Shown piece by piece: positions 12,348 to 21,251 of a stretch of DNA of 64,000 bases. The stretch is from Natronoglycomyces albus (GTDB taxonomy: Bacteria > Actinomycetota > Actinomycetes > Mycobacteriales > Micromonosporaceae), in assembly GCF_016925535.1 (NCBI RefSeq), contig NZ_CP070496.1, forward strand, positions 992,001 to 1,056,000. The letters run 5' to 3'. The notes beneath the pieces are model-generated. The model was given only the letters and a program-made list of their open reading frames with translations, searched no databases and was not told the origin of the DNA. Position numbers and translations under genes: made by a program. Within the stretch, counting starts at the first letter, position 1. Every line of letters starts with the position of its first letter.

Positions 12348-13055
12348 ATGATCGACACACTTCTGGCTCAATCGTCCTCGGACTCCACCACGACCATTGA
12401 GGTAGTGGTGTGGATTGTCCTTGTTGTTGGTGCCGTCATAGGTGGATATTTTGCCCACCGGCACCGGAAGAAGAAGATCGCTCAATACCGTGCCTGGGCG
12501 GCCCAATACGGCTTTCACTATGAGCCCAAGGACAATTCGGTGGTGGACATCTCCTCCAAGGCGCCGTTTGGGGTGGGTCGGAACCGACGTGGTCAGGATG
12601 TGTTCCGGGGTAGCTACCGCGGTCTCCACATCTTGTTCTTCGAGTACATCTACACCACTGGCAGCGGCAAGAATTCGACCACGCACGTTAACCAGGTCGT
12701 GGCGATCGGCTTGCCCTCACCGCGTCCATTTCTCGACATCGGGCACGAGACGACCATGTCGCGCTTCTTCAACAGTCTGGGTTTTGCGAGTTTGCAGTTC
12801 GAAAACCAGCACTTCAACGACGTCTTCAAGGTCACCGCGGAGAATCCTCGTTTTGCCTACGATGTTATTCACGCCCAGACGATGGAATGGATGTTGGCTG
12901 ACCAGCGGGCACGCACCTTCTCGTGGCGTTTTGACGGCCCTTGGCTGATGAATGTGAAGAAGGGCAAGCTCAAGTTGGAAGAGGTGTTCTTCTACGCGGA
13001 CTTCCTGTGTGACATCTACGCGCAAGTGCCGAAGTTCGTGTGGTCGAACAACTGA
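12348..13055 (+). CDS. DUF3137-like membrane protein, LemA partner
   Basis: 235 residues with one transmembrane segment near 20-40 followed by a basic stop (HRHRKKK) and a globular cytoplasmic domain with QYGFHYEP, RGLHILFFEY and FNSLGF-x(8)-ENQHFN. Proteins of this type are often encoded next to lemA; the pairing here supports a joint role at the membrane. Function unknown. Family assignment is from pattern and neighbourhood, so moderate. Confidence 0.7.
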   Translation: MIDTLLAQSSSDSTTTIEVVVWIVLVVGAVIGGYFAHRHRKKKIAQYRAWAAQYGFHYEPKDNSVVDISSKAPFGVGRNRRGQDVFRGSYRGLHILFFEYIYTTGSGKNSTTHVNQVVAIGLPSPRPFLDIGHETTMSRFFNSLGFASLQFENQHFNDVFKVTAENPRFAYDVIHAQTMEWMLADQRARTFSWRFDGPWLMNVKKGKLKLEEVFFYADFLCDIYAQVPKFVWSNN

Positions 13056-13110
13056 CCGTTGACTAACTTCGCGTGGCGAGAATGTCCAACTACGACGATG
13101 AGTAGTGTGC

Positions 13111-13144
13111 AGAGCCGGTGGGGCGGAGCCCCACCGGCTCTTTG
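13111..13144. terminator. Hairpin between DUF3137 gene and symporter gene
   Basis: 14-bp perfect arms at 13111-13124 and 13128-13141 with a GGA loop, then TTTGTG on the plus side. It separates convergent genes. Confidence 0.8.
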
Positions 13145-13153
13145 TGAGTCGCA

Positions 13154-14818
13154 CTAGTGTGAACCGGCTCCGGTGAGCGCTCGCACCTGTAGGTAGGCAA
13201 ATTTGTCCTCGTCGCGTTCCCGGGACAGGAGGGAGGCGACTATGGCACAGATCAAGGACAGCGGAATCGATACGATTCCGGGGTTTTCCAAGGGGAACCA
13301 GGCGAAGTCGGCGTGGGGAATGAGTGCCCCTTCGTGCCCGGACACGGTGGGGGAGAAGATCACCAAGCCGACGGCGCTGACAAGGCCGGCATAGATGCCC
13401 CATAGGGCACCGGCTGTGTTGAAGCGTTTCCAAAACAGGCTAAGTAGCAACGTCGGCAAGTTGGCCGAGGCGGCGATGGCGAATGCCAGCGCGACCAAGA
13501 ACGCCACATTGAGGCCTTGGGCGAAGATGGCCAGCACGATCGCGACTGCCCCCACACCCAGCGCGCAGTACTTGGCGACGGTGACTTCCTCTTTTTCGGT
13601 GGCTTTGCCTTTGCGCAGCACGCTGTTGTAGAAGTCGTGGGCCAGCGATGAGGATGAGGCGATCATGAGCCCTGCCACGGTGGAGAGAATCGCCGCAAAG
13701 GCCGCTGCGGCGATGACGGCCAACAGTATGGCGGCCATGGTGTTGCCTCCGAGCTGGTCCCCGACCTGTTGCGCCAGTTGGGGTGCGGCGGTGTTGCCAG
13801 CCGAGTCTTGGGCGGTGATGGCGTCGACTCCGACGATGGCGGCCGCGCCGAATCCCAGCACTAGGGTGATCAGGTAGAACGAGCCGATGAGTCCGATGCC
13901 CCAGTTGACGGATTTACGCGCCGCGCGTGAGTCGGGGACGGTGTAGAAGCGTATGAGGATGTGGGGCAGCCCCGCTGTTCCCAGGACCAAGGCCAGTCCC
14001 AGGCTGATGAGGTCGAGCTTGTGCCACATGGTTTGGATGGGGTCGCCCGCGACTTCGACGCCGTATCGCAGCCCTGGTTCGAGGAATGCCTGGCCTGCCC
14101 CGGAGGCGTCGGCGGCGTCGTTCATGAGCGCGCCGAGGTTGAAGTTGTAGATGGACAGGACCAGGATGGTCAGCAGGAAGGCCCCGCCCAGGAGGACGGC
14201 GGCTTTGATGATTTGCACCCAGGTGGTGCCCTTCATCCCGCCGAAGCTGACGTAGACGATCATGAGCAGTCCAATAAGGACGATGCCGCCGATTTTGGCT
14301 TGGTCGGCGCTCAAGCCCAGATACGTTTCGCCTTCTTGAATCCCCAGCAGCAGGGCGATGAGTGCGCCAGCGCCCACCATCTGGGCCAACAGGTAGAAGA
14401 TCGACACGGTCATGGTGGAGACCGCGGCGGCGGTGCGCACGGGCCGCTGTTGCATCCGGTAGGACACCACGTCGGCCATCGTGAATCGTCCGGAGTTTCG
14501 CAGTAGTTCCGCCACTAGGAGGAGTGCTACGAGCCAGGCGACGAGGAATCCGATGGAGTAGAGGAATCCGTCGTAGCCGAATAGGGCGATCATGCCGGCG
14601 ATACCGAGGAAGGAGGCGGCGGACATGTAGTCCGAGCCGATGGCGAAGCCGTTTTGCATGGGGCTGAATTGGCGGCCGCCTGAGTGGAAGTCGGTCGCGT
14701 CGCGGGTATTGCGGCTGGCCCACACGGTGATGCCGAGGGTGGTGGCCACCATGAGGCCGAAGAGGAGCAAGGTGATGGCGCGGGAGCCGTCGGTTTCGTC
14801 GAGAGCGAAGGTCATCAT
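13154..14818 (-). CDS. actP: Cation/acetate symporter (ActP-type, SSS family)
   Basis: 554-residue sodium:solute symporter with about 13 membrane segments. The N-terminal signature DFHSGGRQFSPMQNGFAIGSDYMSAASFLG matches the acetate permease ActP subgroup, as does GRFTMADVVSYRM. Acts in the plasma membrane, importing short-chain carboxylates with Na+. The stop-side neighbour is a terminator; the start overlaps the DUF485 gene by 4 bp, the standard yjcH-actP arrangement. Acetate is inferred from the subgroup; pyruvate or propionate are alternatives. Confidence 0.88.
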   Translation of the reverse strand: MMTFALDETDGSRAITLLLFGLMVATTLGITVWASRNTRDATDFHSGGRQFSPMQNGFAIGSDYMSAASFLGIAGMIALFGYDGFLYSIGFLVAWLVALLLVAELLRNSGRFTMADVVSYRMQQRPVRTAAAVSTMTVSIFYLLAQMVGAGALIALLLGIQEGETYLGLSADQAKIGGIVLIGLLMIVYVSFGGMKGTTWVQIIKAAVLLGGAFLLTILVLSIYNFNLGALMNDAADASGAGQAFLEPGLRYGVEVAGDPIQTMWHKLDLISLGLALVLGTAGLPHILIRFYTVPDSRAARKSVNWGIGLIGSFYLITLVLGFGAAAIVGVDAITAQDSAGNTAAPQLAQQVGDQLGGNTMAAILLAVIAAAAFAAILSTVAGLMIASSSSLAHDFYNSVLRKGKATEKEEVTVAKYCALGVGAVAIVLAIFAQGLNVAFLVALAFAIAASANLPTLLLSLFWKRFNTAGALWGIYAGLVSAVGLVIFSPTVSGHEGALIPHADFAWFPLENPGIVSIPLSLICAIVASLLSRERDEDKFAYLQVRALTGAGSH

Positions 14819-15252
14819 CGGCTGGTCTCCTCATTGAGTTCATCGCATAGGGCCGAGGCTTCGGGGTCGACATGGCGGCGGGTGTAGGTCGAATACGCCA
14901 CGGCGATGCCGAAGGTGGTGACGAATTGGGCGATGCCCAGCGCTAGGGCGATATTGACACTTCCAAAGAGCACGGTGGACATGAAATCGCGGGCGTATGC
15001 CGACAGCAGGACATACAGGAGGTACCAGGCCATGAACGCGAAGCTAACTGGGACGATGAAACGCAGGAGTCGCTTTTTCAAGTCGATGAATCGGGGGTCG
15101 GTGAACATCGCGATGTGCGCGTCTAGGGGGTGAGCGTTCTCGTGCGCGGTGGTTGTCGTGGAGGTGGGGCGGCTAGTGGGTTCTGTGCTTGTTGCTGCGG
15201 GAGTGTCAGGGGAGTCTGTGGGGGAGGCAGACTCGTGGCGTGATTGCGGCAT
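14815..15252 (-). CDS. DUF485 membrane protein (YjcH-like)
   Basis: 145 residues. A Thr/Ser/Pro-rich N-terminus (about 1-40), then the DUF485 core: LKKRLLRFIVPVSF..., first membrane helix about 64-85, an intervening loop, and a second helix about 98-120, closing with YTRRHVDPEA. Always found just upstream of ActP-type symporters, and here overlapping it by 4 bp (ATGA). Role probably in symporter assembly or regulation. Confidence 0.85.
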   Translation of the reverse strand: MPQSRHESASPTDSPDTPAATSTEPTSRPTSTTTTAHENAHPLDAHIAMFTDPRFIDLKKRLLRFIVPVSFAFMAWYLLYVLLSAYARDFMSTVLFGSVNIALALGIAQFVTTFGIAVAYSTYTRRHVDPEASALCDELNEETSR

Positions 15253-15748
15253 GGAGGTCCTCTCGATGTGGTGTGGATGGCCCGATGTGGGTGTGGCGTG
15301 CCTTTGGGTGGGCGCGGCCGTGGAGGTTAGGGGCGCGCTCGGGTTGCGAACGTTGTGCCTTTAGGGCTTGTCAGATGACGTACATCCACTCTCCGAAAAT
15401 CGATGAGTATCGATATGTGTGGCGGAGCATAGGGTGTGAGGTTGGTTATAAAATGGATTGCTTTAATTTAGAAGCAAGTTGCGGATTTGTCTAGCTTTGC
15501 AGGTCGGATAAGGCTTACCCACTCAGATGCGACGCACCTGATTCCCGCCTCGAGAGGTCGTAGCTGTCGAATGCGGCAGCTCAGACGGCCTCGATACCCG
15601 CTTCGGCCCACCCATGGCCTCAGCGCGAGTGCGGTTTGGCGTAGCCAGCGGAGCCCACATTTCAGTGGAATCGCCAAACACGGTAAGATATGCTCGGCCG
15701 AGCGCATCAGCACGCCGCTTTTTAGGCGTGTTTGTGGCTCAACCATGA
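15253..15748. promoter_or_regulatory. Gene-free, locally AT-rich region between symporter operon and tRNA-Gln
   Basis: 496 bp without a credible gene. 15365-15490 is clearly AT-richer than its surroundings and contains two ATCGAT hexamers (15399-15404 and 15409-15414) that form an interrupted palindrome with a 4-bp centre, a likely operator for the leftward symporter operon. Nearer the tRNA, TAAGAT (15684-15689) with TTCAGT 17 bp upstream is a candidate tRNA promoter, and CACGCC/GGCGTG (15711-15730) folds as a small hairpin. Confidence 0.4.
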
Positions 15749-15821
15749 TGGCCCATGGTGTAATTGGCAACACGTCTGATTTTGGTTCAGAAGAGTCCAG
15801 GTTCGATCCCTGGTGGGCCAG
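15749..15821 (+). tRNA. tRNA-Gln (UUG)
   Basis: 73-nt cloverleaf. Acceptor stem TGGCCCA (15749-15755) pairs with TGGGCCA (15814-15820), discriminator G at 15821, and CCA is encoded at 15822-15824. The anticodon stem TCTGA/TCAGA encloses a 7-nt loop with anticodon TTG at 15782-15784. The T arm carries GGTTCGATCCC. No intron. No Glu tRNA follows. Confidence 0.96.
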
Positions 15822-15835
15822 CCAATTCAACTTCG

Positions 15836-15862
15836 AAAACCCCGGCGCAGCCGGGGTTTTTT
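15836..15862 (+). terminator. Intrinsic terminator of tRNA-Gln
   Basis: AACCCCGGC (15838-15846) pairs with GCCGGGGTT (15850-15858) around GCA, followed by a run of six T. Confidence 0.9.
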
Positions 15863-16519
15863 GCTGACCGCCCTTGTGAGGGCCCACAAACCTGGAGAGC
15901 CTCATCAGCACCCCGGGCTATCCTGAGATTTATGCCCCGAAGTAGTGGTGTCGCCACCGAGTCGTCGCTTTCGCCGGGGGCCACCCTTTAAGCCGCTCAG
16001 CTTCCGGGCCGATGGGGCAGCGGCCCTGGGAGCGCGATGGCGACGGTGCCGCCTGGGGCGGCAGATCCGCTTCGCCGCCCAAGCAATCCGTCAACGCCAC
16101 CTTAAAGTCAACCCAGGCCGAGACGAGCCACCCGCGACCGATTGGCAACACGAACGCCTCAATCTGGCTGGGCCTATCGCGAAGATTTCCGTTTTGAGGC
16201 GACCAGTGTTCGGTACCTCCATCTTCCGGCGGTCCCTCTTTGAGGTCGAACCTCTTCCGGCTCAGCGAAGTTGGGGAATCTCGCACGGCTCCGGCCCGCC
16301 CGGCCATAACGCCTAGGCTGGGTAGCGGCCGCCGGTCTTTGGCCACTGGTCAGCTGGCACAAACGCCTAGGCAGGGTCCCGAACTGGACTGCGCGCCCAC
16401 CCTGTTACGAATCATCCAGCTGCCCGCCATGATGCCGTCAGCTGGCCGCGGTACAAGAGGACTACCATTGCTGCGGGATGCCGCACTCGCAATCCAGCAT
16501 CGACCGAGGAGCACACACT
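15863..16519. other. Unassigned 650-bp region between tRNA-Gln and glmU
   Basis: No gene I can support. Opposing ORFs exist on both strands (about 15930-16346 leftward, 138 codons; 15945-16316 rightward, 123 codons), but neither has a good ribosome site, a fold-like composition or a family I recognise. CGCCTAGGC occurs at about 16309 and again at about 16361. The last part presumably holds the glmU promoter. Confidence 0.35.
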
Positions 16520-17944
16520 ATGACCACCGACCGCGCCGTCATCGTTCTGGCAGCCGGGGCCGGAACCCGAATGAAATCGGCCAAGCCCAAAATGCTGCAC
16601 GAACTGCTCGGCCGGACGCTGCTGGGGCATGTGCTCAAAGCCTCCACCGCCGTCAAACCCGACCACAGCATTGTCGTCGTCGGAGCCAGCGCCGAGGATG
16701 TCACCGAACACGTCTCGCACATCTCGCCCCAGTCGACCACCGTGCTCCAGGCCGAGCAGAACGGCACCGGCCACGCCGTGCGCACCGCGTTGGAGGCCAA
16801 CCCCGACCTCACCGGCACCGTGGTGGTCCTCAACGGGGACGTGCCGCTGCTACAAGGCGCGACGGTGGAGAACTTCATCGACGCTCACGAAGCGGCCCGC
16901 CACAGTGCGACCGTCATGACCGCCGCCGTGGCCGACCCGACGGGTCTGGGCCGCATCATCCGCAACGGCAATGGCCGTTTTGAGCGCATCGTGGAGCACC
17001 GCGACGCCACCGACGACGAATTGGCCATCGACGAGATCAACGGCGGCATCTATGCCTTCGACGTCGAACTGTTGCGCCGGGCCCTCGACCAGCTCAACGC
17101 CGATAACGACCAGGGCGAGGAGTACCTCACCGACGTCCTCGAACTGTTGCGCAAGGACGGACACCGCGTAGGCACCCACCAGGTGGACGACCAGATTGAG
17201 CTGCTCGGCTGCAACGACCGCGCCCAGCTGGCCCAGCTACGCGCCCTGCTGCGCGATCGCATTAACCACGCGCTGATGAAGTCCGGTGTCACGATCGAAG
17301 ACCCGGCCACGACCTGGATTGACGCCACCGTCAAGGTCGAAAACGACGTCATCATTCGGCCCGGCTGTCAGCTGCGCGGCGCCACCGCCGTCGACACCGG
17401 GGCCGACATCGGCCCCGATTCCACCTTGGTGGACACCATCGTCGAAAGTGACGCCGCCGTCGCTCGCACCCATGCGGTGCAGGCGACCATCGGACCGGAA
17501 GCGACCGTGGGCCCCTACTCGTACCTGCGCCCCGGTGCCAAGCTCGGGCGCGGTGCCAGGGTCGGTGCCTATGTTGAGGTCAAAGCATCCGAAATCGGTG
17601 ATGGCGCCAAGGTTCCGCACTTGTCCTATGTCGGCGACGCGACCGTGGGGGAGAGGGCCAACGTCTCCTGCGGCGTGATTGTGGCCAACTACGACGGCAT
17701 CGCCAAGCATCACACCACCATCGGCGCGGGGGCGTTCGTTGGTTGCGACTCTGTCCTGGTCGCGCCGGTCAATATCGGCGACGGCACCTATGTGGGGGCC
17801 GGAAGTGTCGTCTCCAACGACGTCAACCCTGGAGAATTGGCCGTCACCCGCGCCCAACAGCGCAATATCGAGGGCTGGGTGGCCAAGCGCCGCCCCGGCA
17901 CATTTACCGCCGAGGCCGCCCAGCGAGCCAAGGACAGCGACTGA
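16520..17944 (+). CDS. glmU: Bifunctional UDP-GlcNAc pyrophosphorylase / GlcN-1-P acetyltransferase GlmU
   Basis: Makes UDP-GlcNAc from GlcN-1-P, acetyl-CoA and UTP. 474 residues. The uridyltransferase domain opens with LAAGAGTRMKS (10-20) and has QNGTGHAVR, LNGDVPLL and EINGGIYAF. From about residue 250 the chain is a left-handed beta-helix of hexapeptide repeats (GPYSYLRPGAKLG, KASEIGDGAKVPHLSYVGDA, GVIVANYDG). ATG behind GAGGAG. Works directly after GlmM (9.8 kb). glmU-prs adjacency is common in bacteria, supporting the call. Confidence 0.97.
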   Translation: MTTDRAVIVLAAGAGTRMKSAKPKMLHELLGRTLLGHVLKASTAVKPDHSIVVVGASAEDVTEHVSHISPQSTTVLQAEQNGTGHAVRTALEANPDLTGTVVVLNGDVPLLQGATVENFIDAHEAARHSATVMTAAVADPTGLGRIIRNGNGRFERIVEHRDATDDELAIDEINGGIYAFDVELLRRALDQLNADNDQGEEYLTDVLELLRKDGHRVGTHQVDDQIELLGCNDRAQLAQLRALLRDRINHALMKSGVTIEDPATTWIDATVKVENDVIIRPGCQLRGATAVDTGADIGPDSTLVDTIVESDAAVARTHAVQATIGPEATVGPYSYLRPGAKLGRGARVGAYVEVKASEIGDGAKVPHLSYVGDATVGERANVSCGVIVANYDGIAKHHTTIGAGAFVGCDSVLVAPVNIGDGTYVGAGSVVSNDVNPGELAVTRAQQRNIEGWVAKRRPGTFTAEAAQRAKDSD

Positions 17945-18210
17945 ACGACTCCTCACCCAGTGAGAGCACTCGGTCGCTGAGGCAATCGGCTGGCCTGCAA
18001 TGGTGGGAAACGGCACAGTGCTATGACCGAGCCGTACTGTCCCACCTGGCCTCAGGCCACACTCAAGGGTGAGGCGAACGTGGAGTCTTGATCTTTCGGA
18101 CTCGGCTGCTTTTGCGGTTTACGGTAGGAGCAAGCCGATACGGCATCGGGCCCATGAGCGCCTCACAGTCAGGTGACGGGTGACTACATAGTTTTAGGGG
18201 AGCCATCGCG

Positions 18211-19194
18211 ATGGCCAGTATGTCCGCGACTAATTCGAAGAACATGATGCTTTTCTCCGGACGTTGTTATCCGGAACTGGCCGATGAGATCGGCAAGCAT
18301 CTGGGGGTGGAACCGACCCCCACTAGCTCGTATTCTTTTGCCAACGGCGAGTTGTTCGTTCGTTTTCAGGAATCGGTGCGCGGTTGCGACGCGTTCGTCG
18401 TGCAGTCGATGGCCGAGCCCATCAACGAGTGGGTCATGGAGACCCTGATTATGATCGACGCGCTTAAGCGCGGATCTGCCAAGCGGATCACGGTCGTGTT
18501 GCCGTTTTACCCATACGGACGCCAAGACAAGAAGCACCGGGGCCGCGAGCCCATCTCGGCCCGCCTCATTGCCGACCTGCTACGCACCGCTGGTGCTAAT
18601 CGCATCCTCACCGTCGACCTGCACACGGCCCAGATCCAAGGCTTCTTCGATGGCCCGGTGGACCACCTGTTTGCGATGGGAACGCTCGCTCGCCACATCG
18701 AGGAGCGGTATGCGGGTAAAGCCATGACCGTGGTGGCTCCTGACTCCGGGCGGGTGCGGGTGGCGGAACGGTGGACGGACCGCCTCGGCGGCTGCCCCTT
18801 GGCGTTTATCCACAAGACTCGGGACCCGCTGCGGCCCAATGAAGTGGTCGCCAACAAGGTCGTCGGGGAAGTCGAGGGTCGAGTCTGCCTGGTCGTCGAC
18901 GACATGATCGACACCGGCGGCACGATCGTTTCGGCCTCGGAACTGCTGAAACAAAATGGCGCGGCGGACGTCGTGGTAGCGGTGACGCACCCGATTCTGT
19001 CCGACCCGGCCACAGAGCGTTTGGCCTCGGCCCCGATCTCGGAGGTCATCGTCACCAACACGTTGCCGTTGCCTGATCACGCCGTTGAGCTGGAGAAACT
19101 AACGGTGCTGTCGATTGCGCCGCTGGTGGCCAAGGCAATCTCGGAGGTCTTCACCGACGGTTCGGTGACGACGCTGTTCGGCGGACTTTCCTAG
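18211..19194 (+). CDS. prs: Ribose-phosphate pyrophosphokinase (PRPP synthetase)
   Basis: Converts ribose-5-phosphate and ATP to PRPP for nucleotides, His, Trp and NAD. 327 residues. Key motifs: FSGRCYPELADEI, FANGELFVRF, the ATP-binding flexible region YGRQDKKHRGREPISA, VDLHTAQIQGFF and the PRPP loop VVDDMIDTGGT at about 229-239. ATG behind AGGGGAG. 266 bp separate it from glmU; nothing codes there, so prs probably has its own promoter. Confidence 0.96.
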   Translation: MASMSATNSKNMMLFSGRCYPELADEIGKHLGVEPTPTSSYSFANGELFVRFQESVRGCDAFVVQSMAEPINEWVMETLIMIDALKRGSAKRITVVLPFYPYGRQDKKHRGREPISARLIADLLRTAGANRILTVDLHTAQIQGFFDGPVDHLFAMGTLARHIEERYAGKAMTVVAPDSGRVRVAERWTDRLGGCPLAFIHKTRDPLRPNEVVANKVVGEVEGRVCLVVDDMIDTGGTIVSASELLKQNGAADVVVAVTHPILSDPATERLASAPISEVIVTNTLPLPDHAVELEKLTVLSIAPLVAKAISEVFTDGSVTTLFGGLS

Positions 19195-19212
19195 TTTTCG
19201 CCAGGGATGGTC

Positions 19213-19240
19213 GCTGGTACGCCTTGGTTGGCGTACCGGC
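19213..19240 (+). terminator. Hairpin after prs
   Basis: 11-bp arms GCTGGTACGCC (19213-19223) and GGCGTACCGGC (19230-19240, one G-T wobble) around TTGGTT, 19 bp after the prs stop. No U-tract. Confidence 0.55.
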
Positions 19241-19452
19241 GACGTAACGGACGAGTCTGACCCGGTCGGCGCTCCGCTGGCGTGGCTTTGCCCGCCGGGC
19301 CGCGGCTTTCCCAGGGGCGATTCCACCGTTGGTATTCACCTCGGTCACGGTGCGTTTTGCTCGGTGGCACGGTGGGCCGATCGGCTCGCGATGGTCGGAA
19401 TCGTCCTCGCGTTTGCCGGTAATTCCCTAGCTCACACCTCCTGCCCGCCGGA

Positions 19453-19684
19453 TTCGAGCGCGGCTGGCTGATGTAGACTGGTCGGGTTGCCACGGCGAGG
19501 GCACTCCCATGGCCCGTGACTGGCTTAGCTGGTCACTGGGAGAGAAGAGATCTGGCATCAATCAGATCGAGTGCCGTTATCGACGCAGGGCGCGGTAATC
19601 AGACAGGACTCTCTCGTCCTTCAAGGTTTCACGTGCGCGTCGAGCGCCAAGTAAGTTTTCCTGCGAATCCATTGGAGTATTTCC
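19453..19684 (+). promoter_or_regulatory. Promoter and structured leader of rplY-pth
   Basis: TAGACT (19474-19479) is a fair -10 box, with TTCGAG 15 bp upstream. The leader would be about 200 nt. It contains an imperfect hairpin (CTCCCA 19504-19509 with TGGGAG 19537-19542, inner GTGAC/GTCAC), possibly for ribosomal-protein feedback. 19241-19452 holds nothing I recognise. Confidence 0.35.
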
Positions 19685-20293
19685 GTGTCCGAAGTTCGTA
19701 TTAGCGCCGAACCACGTACTGAGTTCGGTAAGGGTGGGGCGCGCCGTACGCGTCGGGCTGGCAAGATCCCGGCGGTTGTCTATGGTCACGGTGAGAAGCC
19801 GCGTCACATTTCCCTGCCTGCGCTGGGGTTCGCCTCCATTATTCGTAACTACGGTATGAACCAGGTCATCCAGCTGGAAGTCACAGACGGCAGCAAGGAG
19901 ATGGTCTTCCCCAAGTCAGTACAGCGCGACGTCCTTAAGGACAACATCACGCACGCCGACCTACTGCTGGTTCGTCGCGGCGAGAAGCTCACCACCGAGG
20001 TGCCGCTCGAATACACCGGTGAAGTCCAAAAGGGCGGTCTGCCGATGTACTCGATGGACTCCCTGTCCGTCGAGGTCGACGTTCTCAACATCCCCGACAG
20101 CATCGAAATCTCGATCGATGGTCTGGCTATCGGCTCCAACCTTCACGCGAGCGACGTGACTCTCCCCGAGGGCATCGTTCTCATGGGTGACCCGGATGCC
20201 GTTCTGGTTGCCGTTTCCGAGCCGCGCGCCGAAGAAGAGGCTAGCGCCGAAGGCGACGAAGAAGGCGACGAAGCCACCGACAGCGAGGGATAA
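19685..20293 (+). CDS. rplY: 50S ribosomal protein L25 / general stress protein Ctc
   Basis: 202 residues from GTG 19685 (GGAG upstream). N-terminal L25 domain: RTEFGKGGARRTRRAGKIPAVVYGHGEKP, which binds 5S rRNA. A C-terminal TL5-like beta domain (about 100-185) follows, and an acidic tail rich in Glu/Asp/Ala. The two-domain CTC form is the usual one in actinobacteria. pth starts 3 bp after its stop, a conserved pairing. Confidence 0.95.
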   Translation: MSEVRISAEPRTEFGKGGARRTRRAGKIPAVVYGHGEKPRHISLPALGFASIIRNYGMNQVIQLEVTDGSKEMVFPKSVQRDVLKDNITHADLLLVRRGEKLTTEVPLEYTGEVQKGGLPMYSMDSLSVEVDVLNIPDSIEISIDGLAIGSNLHASDVTLPEGIVLMGDPDAVLVAVSEPRAEEEASAEGDEEGDEATDSEG

Positions 20294-20296
20294 TTC

Positions 20297-20887
20297 GTGT
20301 CTGACCAGGCGTTGTTGGTGGTCGGTTTGGGTAATCCCGGACCAAAGTACGCTGCCAATCGGCACAATGTCGGCTTTATGATCGCCGACCTCTTGGCCGA
20401 CCGCCTGGGAGGCACCTTCGGGCTGCACAAGCGAGCCCGAGCACAAGTGTGTGAGGCCCGCCTGGGAATAGGTGGGCCTCGACTTGTTCTGGTGAAGCCG
20501 CTGACCTTTATGAACCTCTCGGGGCAGTCGGTTGCCCCGTTGGCGCAGTTTTACAAGATCGAGCCCGAGCAAGTAGTGGTGGCGCACGATGAGCTGGACT
20601 TGCCATTTGGGACGCTGCGTCTGAAGCAAAACGGCGGCGAAGGCGGGCATAATGGGCTTCGATCGCTGTCGAAGTCGTTGAACACCAAGGAATATGTGCG
20701 CTTGCGGTTTGGCATCGGGCGGCCCTCCGGGCGGCAGGACGCGGCCGACTATGTGCTGCGCGACTTTTCATCGGCTGAACGCAAGGAAGTTCCGGTGTTG
20801 CTGGAGCTAGCGGCTGACGCGGTCGAGGCAGTCGCCAAAGAAGGCCTGGCCTCGGCGCAGAACCGCATTCACGCGCAGCCGACCTAA
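20297..20887 (+). CDS. pth: Peptidyl-tRNA hydrolase
   Basis: Frees tRNA from peptidyl-tRNAs that drop off ribosomes. 196 residues. GLGNPGPKY at 10-18, the catalytic His in NRHNVGF (His23), KPLTFMNLSG, HDELDLPFG, and the NGGEGGHNGLRS loop are all intact. GTG start, 3 bp after rplY, so co-translated with it. Confidence 0.97.
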   Translation: MSDQALLVVGLGNPGPKYAANRHNVGFMIADLLADRLGGTFGLHKRARAQVCEARLGIGGPRLVLVKPLTFMNLSGQSVAPLAQFYKIEPEQVVVAHDELDLPFGTLRLKQNGGEGGHNGLRSLSKSLNTKEYVRLRFGIGRPSGRQDAADYVLRDFSSAERKEVPVLLELAADAVEAVAKEGLASAQNRIHAQPT

Positions 20888-21251
20888 GCGCTCACCTCCT
20901 GGGAGTTGCCTTTCCCGGTGGCTCTGGTGCGCCCCGTTGAATGGAACGGCGCGACATGCGCGGCCGGCTCCGGCTGTGTCCAGCCTACTTTTCCAGGTTT
21001 CGGTTGGCCTAGACACTGCCAAGTGTGCCTGATGCGAGCCCGAGTCCACTCTCACTAATGGAGCCGAGCGCTCATTTGCGGTTGTGGCAACATGATCGGC
21101 CCCCTTCGATCCAAATTTCTTGTCACTACCCCGTCACTTTCCGTTCTCATCTCCGTTATGCCCCTTAAGAAGCAGCGGATTGAGCCCCTTCAATGAGCGA
21201 CGTCGTGGTGCCCTGCTGTTTCTCCCGTGTCACGTATCGAGGGGGAGAACG
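20888..21251 (+). other. Gene-free interval before the sugar transferase
   Basis: 364 bp without a supportable gene. The open frame of the downstream gene extends upstream to 21120, but that part lacks a ribosome site and a fold-like composition. I find no clear promoter or hairpin. Confidence 0.3.

Noticed and set aside
15930-16346. 138-codon leftward ORF between tRNA-Gln and glmU
   Set aside because: No ribosome site, composition not protein-like, competing ORF on the other strand; kept only as part of the unassigned region.
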